64,000 nucleotides of DNA from Vibrio gigantis (GTDB lineage Bacteria > Pseudomonadota > Gammaproteobacteria > Enterobacterales > Vibrionaceae). The stretch is taken from assembly GCF_024347515.1 (NCBI RefSeq), contig NZ_AP025493.1:806001-870000 (forward strand). The letters run 5' to 3'. Under the pieces are notes generated by a model. It saw only the letters and a program-made list of their open reading frames with translations, was not told the origin of the DNA and ran no database searches. The translations under genes and the position numbers were made by a program. Positions 53,274 to 61,930 of this stretch are shown piece by piece (within the stretch, counting starts at the first letter, position 1; each line of letters begins with the position of its first letter).

Positions 53274-53378
53274 ATGACCATGAGAAAATACTATCTTAAC
53301 AAGCTAAAAAGCACCTGCAGTAAGCTCGAAAGAGAAGCACTACGAACACTTGTAGAGTTATGTAACTGGCGTTATTAG
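53274..53378 (+). CDS. candidate SgrT-like micro-protein
   Basis: 34 codons from the ATG at 53274, which has an AGAG site 6 nt upstream; a second ATG at 53280 opens MRKYY, similar to MRQFY at the start of E. coli SgrT. The C-terminal part has an L..LVELCNW pattern comparable to the L..LMQW near the SgrT end. SgrT inhibits the glucose PTS transporter. Position divergent from sgrR is the strongest support. The similarity is weak and the ORF is too short for certainty. Confidence 0.5.
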   Translation: MTMRKYYLNKLKSTCSKLEREALRTLVELCNWRY

Positions 53379-53402
53379 TACACTTTTTAGCACCGAGTAA
53401 AC

Positions 53403-53468
53403 GCGAGTTGAGCACAGCCTAATATGCTCCTACCCCCAATATGAGTTAGGTCTCAACTCGCTTTTCCT
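53403..53468 (+). terminator. terminator of the candidate SgrS-like RNA
   Basis: GCGAGTTGAG (53403-53412) and CTCAACTCGC (53452-53461) form a perfect 10-bp stem; inside, CCTAA and TTAGG pair too. TTTTCCTTTC follows. Confidence 0.8.
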
Positions 53469-53679
53469 TTCAAAATCCCCTCTCAAGCCTGCTGTACCAA
53501 TAGCTCACACAATCGATAAATTTCCGTTGTCGACTCGACAAATTTAATTCGTTTTCCTAGTTAAACGAAAAGCCTTAAGGTTCGCCCCGAAGCAAGCAAG
53601 GAGCCTCAGAAAAACTGAAAGCTCAGCTAACAACTAATTTATTTGCAGTTACCAATCAGGTATTAACTAAGGAAACGCC

Positions 53680-54585
53680 ATGCGTATCGCAATTCTTTCT
53701 CGCAACGAAAATCTATACTCTACCGCTCGTCTAAAGCAGGCTGGAGAAGCTCGTGGTCATCAGGTCGATGTTATCGACACGTTGCACTGTGATATAGATA
53801 TCGCGAGTAACAATCCGAAGATTCGCTACATGGGTGAAGAGCTACCTCAATACGATGCGGTTATTCCACGTATTGGCGCTTCCATTACCTTTTACGGAAC
53901 TGCGGTTGTTCGCCAATTCGAAATGATGGGCACTTTTTGTATCAATGAGTCAGTAGCAATCAGTCGTTCTCGCGACAAACTGCGCTCACTACAACTGCTG
54001 TCTCGTAAAGGTATTGGCTTACCAAAAACAGGTTTCGCTAGCCGCCCAGACAAGATTCAAGACTTGATCAAAAACGTAGGTGGCGCGCCACTGGTTATCA
54101 AGCTTCTTGAAGGTACTCAAGGTATCGGTGTGGTTCTAGCAGAAACAAACAAAGCAGCAGAAAGCGTTATCGAAGCGTTCATGGGCCTAAAAGCGAACAT
54201 CTTGGTTCAAGAGTTCATTGAAGAAGCAAATGGCGCAGACATCCGTTGTTTTGTTGTTGGCAACAAAGTAATTGCTGCAATGAAGCGTCAAGCTGGTGAA
54301 GGTGAATTCCGCTCTAACCTGCACCGTGGCGGCACTGCTCAGCTGGTTAAACTAACCAAAGAAGAGCGCGCGACAGCAATCAATGCTGCGAAAATCATGG
54401 GATTAAACCTATGTGGTGTAGATATTCTACAATCTAAGAACGGCCCAGTAGTAATGGAAGTAAACTCTTCTCCAGGCCTAGAAGGCATCGAGAAAGCAAC
54501 GGGTAAAGATGTAGCAGACATGATTTTCGAATTCATCGAGAAGAATGCAAAACCAAACGCTAACCGTACTCGTGGCAAGGGCTGA
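53680..54585 (+). CDS. rimK: RimK, ribosomal protein S6 glutamate ligase
   Basis: 301 residues of the ATP-grasp fold: LEGTQGIGV loop, EANGADIRCFVVG, and VMEVNSSPGLEGIEKATG metal-binding region. E. coli RimK adds glutamates to the S6 C-terminus and in pseudomonads its activity responds to c-di-GMP. It is followed 32 bp downstream by the zinc-protease-like gene, matching the rimK-rimB cluster. Given the many c-di-GMP enzymes in this window, a regulatory link is plausible but unproven. Confidence 0.95.
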   Translation: MRIAILSRNENLYSTARLKQAGEARGHQVDVIDTLHCDIDIASNNPKIRYMGEELPQYDAVIPRIGASITFYGTAVVRQFEMMGTFCINESVAISRSRDKLRSLQLLSRKGIGLPKTGFASRPDKIQDLIKNVGGAPLVIKLLEGTQGIGVVLAETNKAAESVIEAFMGLKANILVQEFIEEANGADIRCFVVGNKVIAAMKRQAGEGEFRSNLHRGGTAQLVKLTKEERATAINAAKIMGLNLCGVDILQSKNGPVVMEVNSSPGLEGIEKATGKDVADMIFEFIEKNAKPNANRTRGKG

Positions 54586-54617
54586 TTGAATACCGATAAC
54601 TCATGATTGGAAAGAAA

Positions 54618-55046
54618 ATGAACAATAAAATGATCATAGGGAATACCGAAGCACTTTGCTTACCAGAGTTAGGGATAACTGGACTACATACACGTGTTGA
54701 TACAGGGGCTAAAACCTCTTCTCTACACGTAGACAATCTACTATGTGTTAAATCAAATGGTGAGAAATTCGTAGAATTCGACCTTCACCCAGATGTTTAT
54801 CACCTAGAAGAGACGGTGCGCTGCAAGGCGAAACTGAAAACAAGTAAGAAAATCAAATCATCTAACGGCGAAGTTGAACACCGTTGCGTGATTGAAACAA
54901 TGCTAAGAATCGGTGGTCAACAATGGCCTATCGATATCACGCTAAGCAACCGTCAAGATATGACTTACATGATGTTGCTTGGTCGCCAAGGCATGAGTGA
55001 CAAAGTGATTGTTGATCCAGCGGGCGAATTCCTACTGACTCACTAA
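54618..55046 (+). CDS. RimB-like retropepsin/ATP-dependent zinc protease family protein
   Basis: 142 residues from the ATG at 54618, chosen because GGAAAG lies 5 nt upstream; the ATG at 54603 has no site. The motif RVDTGAKTSSL is the Asp-Thr-Gly segment of the retropepsin-like family, and SNRQDMTYMMLLGRQGM follows. In Pseudomonas the homologous RimB trims or controls RimK/S6 modification. Same operon as rimK. Confidence 0.85.
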   Translation: MNNKMIIGNTEALCLPELGITGLHTRVDTGAKTSSLHVDNLLCVKSNGEKFVEFDLHPDVYHLEETVRCKAKLKTSKKIKSSNGEVEHRCVIETMLRIGGQQWPIDITLSNRQDMTYMMLLGRQGMSDKVIVDPAGEFLLTH

Positions 55047-55101
55047 TCTCAGTCATCGTAACCGCTCCACAGGTTATAACTAAAGCTCGTCACAACGATA
55101 T

Positions 55102-55127
55102 AAGGCCAGTCTCATGACTGGCCTTAT
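55102..55127. terminator. bidirectional terminator
   Basis: AAGGCCAGT and ACTGGCCTT form a 9-bp stem with CTCATG loop between convergent genes, followed by ATTGCTTTTATTT. Confidence 0.8.
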
Positions 55128-55154
55128 TGCTTTTATTTCCTAGGTAAACCTCAC

Positions 55155-55943
55155 CTATTTCTTAGATTTACCATGAGATTGAAAACCAAAACGCCAAATT
55201 GAGAGCAGCAGTTTCTTGGTTTTAATTTTTGTTACCCGCCAATGCGTCACAGGCCTTCTTGGTGCACTCATCAACAAATGGTCAAACGCCTTCTGATTAA
55301 GATCCACTTGCCCTCCATGCGCCACCAACAGCGTGTCTATCTGCATGTCATAAATGCGTGACACAGAATCACGATACTTATTAGGGTGGAAGATGGGGAA
55401 AGGCGGAATGAGCTTCTTTTTGACCTCTACCATCAAGTCAGCCACATAGGCAACACTGTGTGATGGAGAATAAACAGAGAGATCTCTGTCGGTGTGCCCC
55501 GGCGTTTCCAACACTAACCAATCATCAAAGCCCGGAATGCTATCACCATCCGATAGCTTGTAATCCGGCTTTAACTTCCTCGAATACCAAAGGTTTGCCT
55601 TGGGTTTACCTAAACGATTCGCCATCCATCGTGCCAATGCCAGATCGGTCAGATGCATCAAGATGCCGTCGATACCGTGATACCAATCTTTGTCTCGGTT
55701 TGCAGCGACCAAATGACAGTTCGTTAGCTTTCTGAGCTTGTGCGCAGCCCCTGCGTGATCGGGGTGCATGTGCGTAACGACCACAGTATGCAGATCAGAA
55801 AAATCTCGCATTAGCTCAGTTTCAATAAAAGCCTTCAAATGCGGGATATCGGCTCGACATGCGCCATCGAGCAACAGTAATTTGTCCGGATACTCCACCA
55901 AATACATGTCTTGGATGTAACCTTTAATGGTATGCAGTTGCAA
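55155..55943 (-). CDS. MBL-fold hydrolase
   Basis: About 262 residues. The frame extends to a GTG at 55949, but its AAGGAG Shine-Dalgarno overlaps that codon; the TTG at 55943 has the correct 5-nt spacing and is preferred. The metallo-beta-lactamase motif is THMHPDHAGA, with ETPGHTDRDLSVY and VAHGGQVD as further metal-binding regions. Glyoxalase-II-like hydrolase of unknown substrate. A FadR-like site just upstream suggests a link to fatty-acid metabolism. Confidence 0.85.
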   Translation of the reverse strand: MQLHTIKGYIQDMYLVEYPDKLLLLDGACRADIPHLKAFIETELMRDFSDLHTVVVTHMHPDHAGAAHKLRKLTNCHLVAANRDKDWYHGIDGILMHLTDLALARWMANRLGKPKANLWYSRKLKPDYKLSDGDSIPGFDDWLVLETPGHTDRDLSVYSPSHSVAYVADLMVEVKKKLIPPFPIFHPNKYRDSVSRIYDMQIDTLLVAHGGQVDLNQKAFDHLLMSAPRRPVTHWRVTKIKTKKLLLSIWRFGFQSHGKSKK

Positions 55944-55964
55944 ACCCACTCCTTGTGATAAACC

Positions 55965-55981
55965 AACTGGTCAGACCTATA
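55965..55981. promoter_or_regulatory. FadR-like operator
   Basis: AACTGGTCAGACCTATA fits the FadR pattern AACTGGTCNGACCNGTT at most positions, especially the CTGGTCNGACC core. It lies 16-38 bp before the MBL start codons. Confidence 0.45.
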
Positions 55982-56329
55982 CCATAGCAAACTCACAGCC
56001 AATTGTGATCATTTTGTTAAATCAACAATCTAAAACCGAATAGAAAGCTCGAATCAAGATTTTGATTGGTATCCACTACATTACTCAAATCCAATGTTAC
56101 TCAAATCCAATTTAACTCAGAACAATGAGTACACATTCCAAAGATAAGCATCAATTTAATCCGATATTTTTCAGCATTATTGAATGCCTGCATTGCCGTA
56201 AACCTTGCTCTATAAGCCATACAACTCAAGTATTCAGCACCATTTATCGTGACGACAAAATACGTGATTTGTTGACCTAAGTTATTAGGACTATATATGC
56301 GCCTCTAATTTATTGTCTGAGTGCTATAC
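55982..56329. other. intergenic region with a 16-bp tandem repeat
   Basis: TTACTCAAATCCAATG (56081-56096) is followed directly by TTACTCAAATCCAATT (56097-56112) and then TAACTCAG, a partial third copy. No gene is supported in the remaining AT-rich DNA. Confidence 0.6.
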
Positions 56330-56932
56330 ATGAACCAATTAATCGATGCTCTTTCTACCCAAGGCTATTTCGTTTGGGATGACTTCTTAACTCATGAAGA
56401 AGTGGTGGCATTGAGGGATTGCATTCCAGAGAACTGGAAAAAGGCTAGGATTGGCCGTAACGATGAAGTAACGCGAGAGTCTACTATACGCAGTGACAAG
56501 ATTCAGTGGGTGCGCCGCGATATGGGGCAACCAGCGTCTCTGTTTTTAGATAAGATGGAACAAATTCGTTTAGCGGCCAACCAAGCGTTCTTTTTGGGGT
56601 TGTTCGAGTATGAAGCGCACTTTGCTAAATACGAAAAAGGTGACTTCTACCAGAAGCACTTAGACTGTTTCAAAGGCAACGAAAACCGTCGTCTGACCAC
56701 GGTGTTTTACATGAACGACGAGTGGACAGAAGACGATGCTGGTGAACTTGTGGTTTACGATCTAAAAGACAACCACATCGCGACCATTCCACCAAAGTCA
56801 GGCCGTCTGTTTGTGTTCTTGTCCGAGCAGTTCCCACACGAGGTGCTGCCGACAAACACAGAGCGATTCAGTATTGCAGGTTGGTTCCGCATTAACGGCG
56901 TGAAAGACAACCAACTCGATATCGCACACTAA
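56330..56932 (+). CDS. 2-oxoglutarate/Fe(II)-dependent oxygenase
   Basis: 200 residues from the ATG at 56330, with GAGTG 7 nt upstream; a GTG at 56321 is less likely. Iron ligands can be read as His-x-Asp in YQKHLDCF and the distal His in FPHEVLP, and RFSIAGWFR supplies the 2-oxoglutarate Arg. The closest character is the prolyl 4-hydroxylase-like group; the substrate is unknown. Confidence 0.9.
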   Translation: MNQLIDALSTQGYFVWDDFLTHEEVVALRDCIPENWKKARIGRNDEVTRESTIRSDKIQWVRRDMGQPASLFLDKMEQIRLAANQAFFLGLFEYEAHFAKYEKGDFYQKHLDCFKGNENRRLTTVFYMNDEWTEDDAGELVVYDLKDNHIATIPPKSGRLFVFLSEQFPHEVLPTNTERFSIAGWFRINGVKDNQLDIAH

Positions 56933-56959
56933 ATATTGGTCTTTAACAACAGAACTTTA

Positions 56960-56984
56960 AAACCTCTCTATTGAGAGGTTTTTC
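56960..56984. terminator. terminator after the oxygenase gene
   Basis: AACCTCTC and GAGAGGTT form an 8-bp stem with TATT loop, followed by TTTTTCATT. Confidence 0.85.
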
Positions 56985-57134
56985 ATTAATGCGGTCAACG
57001 AAGAGAGTGCCACTAGAGCACAACTTGAATTTGCAGAGTAACCTCTAGAAAATCAATATAACAATTAATCTAGCGTAAAAGAGAAAAGTGATATTTAATA
57101 ACTATTTACGATGCGCATTCAAGAAGGATTAATT

Positions 57135-57854
57135 ATGTCGTTTATCATCGTAGGTCATCGTGGTGTTGCAGGTACTCACCCAGAAAACACTAAAGCAAGC
57201 ATTGAACAGGCCGCTAAACTCGGCTTGAAATGGATTGAAGTAGACATTCAGCCAACTCAGGATGATGAGCTTGTGGTTTGTCATGACCACACGCTTGAGC
57301 GCTGCAGCGATGGCAAAGGTCGTGTCGACGAACATACCCTTGCAGAGCTGCGTCAGCTTGATTTTGGCCGTTGGAAATCAGAGCAGTTTGAGGGAGAGAA
57401 AATCCTCACGCTAGGGGAGTTGCTTGCACTTGTTGAAGAGCACGACCTCAGCGTTAACCTAGAGATCAAAGTCGACAGTCGACATCAAGCGCCTCATGTC
57501 GTTGATTTGCTGCATGCCGAGTTGATTCGTTCAAATCTAGACACCGACAGAGTGCTGCTTTCAAGCTTCAGCCATGAGGTAGTCGCTGAAATGGCTCACC
57601 ATCTACCGAGATACCGCGTTGGTGTGATTACTGAGCAGCTCTCTCAAGACGATCTTCTGCTTATTGATCAAGTGAAAGCGTTCAGCTGTCATATGAATTA
57701 CGAAAACGTCAATCAGGGTCATCTTGATACACTTTCCGAAGCAAATATTCAAACATGGTGCTACACCGTCAATGATCCGTCTCGCTTCGAATTCCTCTCA
57801 AAAGTGGACGCAGTATTCACTGATTTCCCAGATAAATTCAGACCGATAAATTGA
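57135..57854 (+). CDS. glycerophosphodiester phosphodiesterase (UgpQ-like)
   Basis: 239 residues from the ATG at 57135, which has AAGGA 6 nt upstream; the first ATG at 57111 has none. The core motifs GHRGVAGTHPENT, EVDIQPTQDDELVVCHDHTL and LEIKVD are those of GDPD enzymes. There is no signal peptide, so it is cytosolic and hydrolyses glycerophosphodiesters to glycerol-3-phosphate plus alcohol. Confidence 0.9.
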   Translation: MSFIIVGHRGVAGTHPENTKASIEQAAKLGLKWIEVDIQPTQDDELVVCHDHTLERCSDGKGRVDEHTLAELRQLDFGRWKSEQFEGEKILTLGELLALVEEHDLSVNLEIKVDSRHQAPHVVDLLHAELIRSNLDTDRVLLSSFSHEVVAEMAHHLPRYRVGVITEQLSQDDLLLIDQVKAFSCHMNYENVNQGHLDTLSEANIQTWCYTVNDPSRFEFLSKVDAVFTDFPDKFRPIN

Positions 57855-57932
57855 CTGGGTAAATACCAAAAAGAGCAACTTTAAAAGCGGTAAAATTTAC
57901 CTCGATAAACCTCAAAATTAAGTAGCAAACAC

Positions 57933-57964
57933 AAGTGAGTAGGAGTACATTCCGCTACTCACTT
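57933..57964. terminator. terminator after the GDPD gene
   Basis: AAGTGAGTAG and CTACTCACTT form a perfect 10-bp stem with a 12-nt loop; the T-tract is weak. Confidence 0.6.
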
Positions 57965-58013
57965 GGTTTCATTAGCTCGCTCTATTTAGACAGCTTTATT
58001 GGTTACTTAATTT

Positions 58014-58751
58014 ATGGATCTCATTTTTAGTCCAACTTTCCCAATTTTGGGTGCAATCTTCATTTTCGCCGCTATCGTTCGTGGCTTCTCGGGCTTCGGT
58101 TTCACCTTAGTCGCATTACCTTTAAGTGCGTTATTCGTACCGGTTATCGAGCTTGTCCCTGTCTTCATGTTGATCGACCTACTTGGTAACGTTCAATTAC
58201 TTCCTAAGGTCAAAAAGCATGTCAATTGGCGCTGGGTAGCCAAGGTATTTATCCCTTGTCTTGCGTTCACGCCTGTTGGCCTGCTTTTACTCCAATCAGT
58301 TAGCCAAGACACGATCATCTTGATCATCAGCGCCTTTATCTTTGCGTCTGCACTTATGATCTACAAAGGTTTCCAGTACAAAAGTGAACCTAGATTTGCT
58401 CCCTATATTCTAGGAAGTCTTGCGGGGGTCATGAACGGCGCGGCATCGATGTCGGGACCTCCAATTGGCACTCATGCATTGGCGAGCCCAGTCGCTCCAC
58501 ACATTGCCAGAGCTGGCCTGATTGCGTTCTTTGTATTGGCAGACTCCACTGCGTTTGTTTCAGCATCTATCGCAGGCTTAGTCGACCGCGATGTAGTTTG
58601 GCTTACACTGGCGCTATTACCGAGCAGTATGTTTGGCGGTTACGTAGGCTCTAAACTGTTCGAGAGATTTGGCGGAGCGAAGTTTAAACCAGTCACCATT
58701 GCACTGCTCATCGTGATTGCTATTTTCAGTGCCGGGCGAGTTTTACTGTAA
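58014..58751 (+). CDS. TauE/SafE-family (TSUP) membrane permease
   Basis: 245 residues with about eight hydrophobic segments, a GFSGFGFTLVALPL N-terminal motif and GVMNGAASMSGPPIGTHALA in the second half, the TSUP family pattern. Such proteins export sulfonates, sulfite or related anions. The substrate is not deducible. It is a single gene convergent with the L,D-transpeptidase. Confidence 0.9.
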   Translation: MDLIFSPTFPILGAIFIFAAIVRGFSGFGFTLVALPLSALFVPVIELVPVFMLIDLLGNVQLLPKVKKHVNWRWVAKVFIPCLAFTPVGLLLLQSVSQDTIILIISAFIFASALMIYKGFQYKSEPRFAPYILGSLAGVMNGAASMSGPPIGTHALASPVAPHIARAGLIAFFVLADSTAFVSASIAGLVDRDVVWLTLALLPSSMFGGYVGSKLFERFGGAKFKPVTIALLIVIAIFSAGRVLL

Positions 58752-58810
58752 CGAGCTTAAGAAGGTTTGAAGCCACTCTATAAAAAAGTTCAGGAAATGG
58801 GTGCCAATAA

Positions 58811-59584
58811 CTACCATTCGATGTGGATAGGGGTACCCATTTTTACAAGTTGGAGAAACTCATCCATATCTTGATTGGTTAATGCAATACAGCCATCCGT
58901 CCAATCAAAACTTTGAATAAAGCTCGGTGAACGGCGCTCACCGTTTTTGATGCCGTGGATTTTGATATTCCCTCCAGGATCCACATCATTTTTCTCTGCC
59001 CATTGCATATCCAAAGGTTGCGGATAATTAATATGTACTGAGCGATAAAAGTCCGACTCTTCCATCACATAGTCGAGCTGGTATTCCCCTTCTGGCGTTC
59101 GGTTATCTCCTTCAAAGCGTTTATGCCCTTTCGGTTGTTTACCTAGCGCAATACGAAATTCCTGAACCACCTCTTCACCTCTAAGCAGATACATTCTACG
59201 TTTCGACTTGTCGACTCTGACCAAGGTGACGACTTGCGACAGCGATTCTATCTTAGAGGTGTTATCCGGTACGTTGTAAAACTGCTGAGAGGAGCTTTGA
59301 GGTTGACGTTTCGATGAGCCTTGAGAAAGCTGAGCAACCTTTTCATCAGCACCACTTTTACGAGCATCATCCACAATAATCACATGCTCTGAGTTTGAAC
59401 TCGAGGAAGAGGCTGAGTTAGAAGAAGACGTTGAGACACGTTGGGAATGAGCCGATGCCGACTCGAATACGATGGTTTCGATAGCCGTCGCGTCAGAAAC
59501 TATTTTCTCGACCACGATCTGCTCTGCATTCGTGTTCGAAGCCATAAACAGTAAACACAGTGATAAAGGCAAAAACAGACGCAC
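58811..59584 (-). CDS. L,D-transpeptidase (YkuD family)
   Basis: 257 residues. The GTG start at 59584 is supported by GAGGA within the end of the upstream GNAT gene (2-nt gap). A signal peptide (about 1-20) and a low-complexity Ser-rich linker (residues 46-65) precede the catalytic domain: IHGIKNGERRSPSFIQSFDW and TDGCIALTNQDMDEF, with nucleophile Cys in TDGCIA. It remodels peptidoglycan by 3-3 cross-linking or anchors lipoproteins in the periplasm. Confidence 0.92.
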   Translation of the reverse strand: MRLFLPLSLCLLFMASNTNAEQIVVEKIVSDATAIETIVFESASAHSQRVSTSSSNSASSSSSNSEHVIIVDDARKSGADEKVAQLSQGSSKRQPQSSSQQFYNVPDNTSKIESLSQVVTLVRVDKSKRRMYLLRGEEVVQEFRIALGKQPKGHKRFEGDNRTPEGEYQLDYVMEESDFYRSVHINYPQPLDMQWAEKNDVDPGGNIKIHGIKNGERRSPSFIQSFDWTDGCIALTNQDMDEFLQLVKMGTPIHIEW

Positions 59585-59586
59585 CT

Positions 59587-60069
59587 TTAGATTTCCTCAA
59601 AACGCATGGACATCGTTCGTGACTGAGTTTCCATTCCTAACGATTCATAGAAACCTTGCGCTTTTTGGTTGAACTCCATCACCTCTAACCTAAGTTCTAT
59701 CGCCCCTCTCGCTTGTGCCCATTGATTAAATGACTTCATTAACGCTCGACCAGCACCCTTGCTCTGAACCTGATCATTCACCACAATCGTATTCACCCTT
59801 GCCACTTTGTGCGACTGAATAAAACTGACGCCTTTGTTCTGCGTTACCTTACCCGCTAAAAAGCCAACAACTTGCTTGTCATCTACCGCAACCAAGAAAG
59901 CACCAACCGGATCAAGCATCAAGCCTAACCAATACTCTTCACTGTCGGCCAAACCTTGTGACGCTGGCGCAAATACCATAGGTGCACCAAGATGATGTTG
60001 ACGATTGATCTGTTCAGAGAGCGCTAAGATCGCGTTAATATCAGTTACCTTGGCTGTCCGGATTTGCAT
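59587..60069 (-). CDS. GNAT N-acetyltransferase
   Basis: 160 residues with the acetyl-CoA binding loop QSKGAGRALMKSF (Q/RxxGxG/A type) and a C-terminal LEVMEFNQKAQGFYESLGME segment typical of RimI/GNAT proteins. It is cotranscribed with the L,D-transpeptidase gene, 2 nt apart. Substrate unknown. Confidence 0.9.
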   Translation of the reverse strand: MQIRTAKVTDINAILALSEQINRQHHLGAPMVFAPASQGLADSEEYWLGLMLDPVGAFLVAVDDKQVVGFLAGKVTQNKGVSFIQSHKVARVNTIVVNDQVQSKGAGRALMKSFNQWAQARGAIELRLEVMEFNQKAQGFYESLGMETQSRTMSMRFEEI

Positions 60070-60278
60070 ATCATCACCTTGTTTGAATTCAATAACACCT
60101 TAGCAAAAATGCCTTAGTTGTGCACCGTTACACTGATCAACCCGGACACTCAGTGAAAGCTGATTATTAATATTAGGCACTAAATTTGGGGAAATTGTTC
60201 CGTAAATCTCGGGCACATTGCTAGGCGTTGAGTGCTACTATCTCTGCAGAATCAATACGCTAACAACTGGAAACCACT

Positions 60279-61259
60279 ATGATTAAGTTTGCTGTAATTG
60301 GAACCAATTGGATTACACAAAAGTTTGTTCAAGCTGCTCACGAATCTCAATCGATGCAACTTGCTGCGGTTTACTCTCGAAACCTAGACAGCGCGGTACA
60401 GTTCGCTCAAGAATTTGACGTTGAAACAACTTATGATTCACTCGACGCATTGGCAAATGACAAAACTGTTGAAGCCGTGTACATCGCTTCACCAAACTCG
60501 CTGCATTGCGAGCAATCTATCTTCATGATGGAAAACGGCAAGCATGTCATCTGTGAGAAGCCTGTCGCACCGAATATTGATGAAGCAACCCGAATGTTTG
60601 AGGTTGCTGAGAAAAACGGTGTGGTGTTGTTTGAGGCGTATAAATCTCAATTCCTGCCGAACTTTAAGCAAGTTCAACTTGGGTTAGAAAAGATTGGCAA
60701 GGTACATAAGGCACACATCAATTACTGCCAATATTCATCGCGCTACCAAAAATACCTAAACGGTGAGAACCCAAACACCTTCAATCCTGTTTTTTCTAAC
60801 GGCTCATTAGTCGATATTGGCTTCTACTGTGTTGCCGCAACAGTCGCGCTATTTGGCAAACCCAAAAATGCACAGGCTTCTGCAAAGCTACTTGATTCCG
60901 GTGTGGATGCGCATGGTTGTGCGATCTTCCAGTATCCTGAGTTTGACGTGACGCTTGCTCACTCCAAAGTCAGCGACTCTTATGCGCCAAGCGAGATCCA
61001 AGGCGAGCAAGGAGCAATCATCATCGATCACATCGCTGAATGTACTGATGTTAAGATCCGCTACCGTGACGGCAGCATTGAAAACCTCACTCAAGCACAA
61101 AGCGAGAACTCAATGAGTTATGAAGCACAAGCCTTTGTAAGCTGCATTGAGGGTGATAAAGAAACTCAAGCTCACACCCAACAACGCGCTTTAACTGTTG
61201 CCAAGTTAATTACAGAGATGCGTCAGCAAGTCGGTGTCGTTTATCCAGCCGATAAATAA
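60279..61259 (+). CDS. Gfo/Idh/MocA-family oxidoreductase
   Basis: 326 residues. An N-terminal Rossmann fold begins VIGTNWITQKFVQAA, followed by the EKP motif (ICEKPVAPN, Lys catalytic) and the family second domain. These enzymes act on sugars, inositols or polyhydroxylated compounds with NAD(P). Single gene, no sugar-catabolic neighbours, so substrate unknown. Confidence 0.92.
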   Translation: MIKFAVIGTNWITQKFVQAAHESQSMQLAAVYSRNLDSAVQFAQEFDVETTYDSLDALANDKTVEAVYIASPNSLHCEQSIFMMENGKHVICEKPVAPNIDEATRMFEVAEKNGVVLFEAYKSQFLPNFKQVQLGLEKIGKVHKAHINYCQYSSRYQKYLNGENPNTFNPVFSNGSLVDIGFYCVAATVALFGKPKNAQASAKLLDSGVDAHGCAIFQYPEFDVTLAHSKVSDSYAPSEIQGEQGAIIIDHIAECTDVKIRYRDGSIENLTQAQSENSMSYEAQAFVSCIEGDKETQAHTQQRALTVAKLITEMRQQVGVVYPADK

Positions 61260-61422
61260 CATCACTGCTAGGGTAACCAGCTGATTTTTAATAAATACCG
61301 ATTTATGCATAACTAAATTTAATCTTTACGACAAACAACCGGATTAGTCGATTGGGGTACCATCTGTTTAAATCCGCGTTCGATATCTATCGTATTAATT
61401 TAATTTATTGAAGGTGTGTAAA

Positions 61423-61584
61423 GTGTTTTCAGTTGATGATCGCGTTGTAGCAACAAAAGGTGTTGAGCTAGGTGAAATGGTAGTAATTGGCCTAAGTGCT
61501 GGTGGCGGCTACGTTCACGTTACAACAGTAGAAGGCGCAATAATGACGCTTACTTACCCTGCAAAAGACCTTAAAAAAGCATAG
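61423..61584 (+). CDS. 53-residue small protein, KOW-like
   Basis: The GTG at 61423 follows AAGGTG about 6 nt upstream and opens a 53-codon frame. The product begins MFSVDDRVVATKGVELGEMV and ends KDLKKA, a short beta-rich KOW/SH3-like pattern with a glycine-rich turn, possibly nucleic-acid binding. A strong terminator follows at 61636-61690, which supports a real gene. Confidence 0.7.
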   Translation: MFSVDDRVVATKGVELGEMVVIGLSAGGGYVHVTTVEGAIMTLTYPAKDLKKA

Positions 61585-61635
61585 TCTAACCGCTCCGCTC
61601 TTTTAGTAGTCACTCTGCTAAAGGTAACAAAATTG

Positions 61636-61690
61636 AGGCCTTGGCTGATTTCACTCTTCTGCATTAGAGTGAACAGCCAGGGCCTTTTTT
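61636..61690. terminator. terminator after the 53-residue gene
   Basis: A long hairpin with AGGCC/GGCCT, TGGCTG/AGCCA and TCACTCT/AGAGTGA arms ends in TTTTTT. Confidence 0.85.
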
Positions 61691-61930
61691 ATACCTTCAA
61701 TCCCTTACCAGCCTCCCATTAGTTTACTCATTGCAGTAAAACTGGACCCAACAGACAATAGAATGAATCAAAGACTATTTGCATCAAGTACTTATTGTTT
61801 GTTAATGCCTACGGTTTATTGATGCTTAACGTTTATAGAGACTTAGCATCTATTGAAGCTTAGTATTCGCAAGACTTTCTGGTACATTAGCATCATCTTA
61901 TATTTGTAATTACCTGAACTAAGGGAAGCT
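61691..61930. other. intergenic region, no gene recognised
   Basis: AT-rich DNA upstream of grxB with irregular short repeats of TTTATTG and TTAGCAT type. Nothing else recognised. Confidence 0.35.

Larger units (their letters stand above)
53226..53468 (+). ncRNA. candidate SgrS-like dual-function small RNA
   Basis: A likely transcript of about 240 nt from near 53226 to the terminator end, close in size to E. coli SgrS (227 nt). It begins divergent from sgrR, contains a micro-ORF and ends in a strong terminator hairpin. The loop of that hairpin holds a C-rich CTCCTACCCCC stretch that looks able to pair with G-rich ribosome binding sites. Identity is inferred from gene order and the ORF; sequence similarity to enteric SgrS is low. 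Confidence 0.45.
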
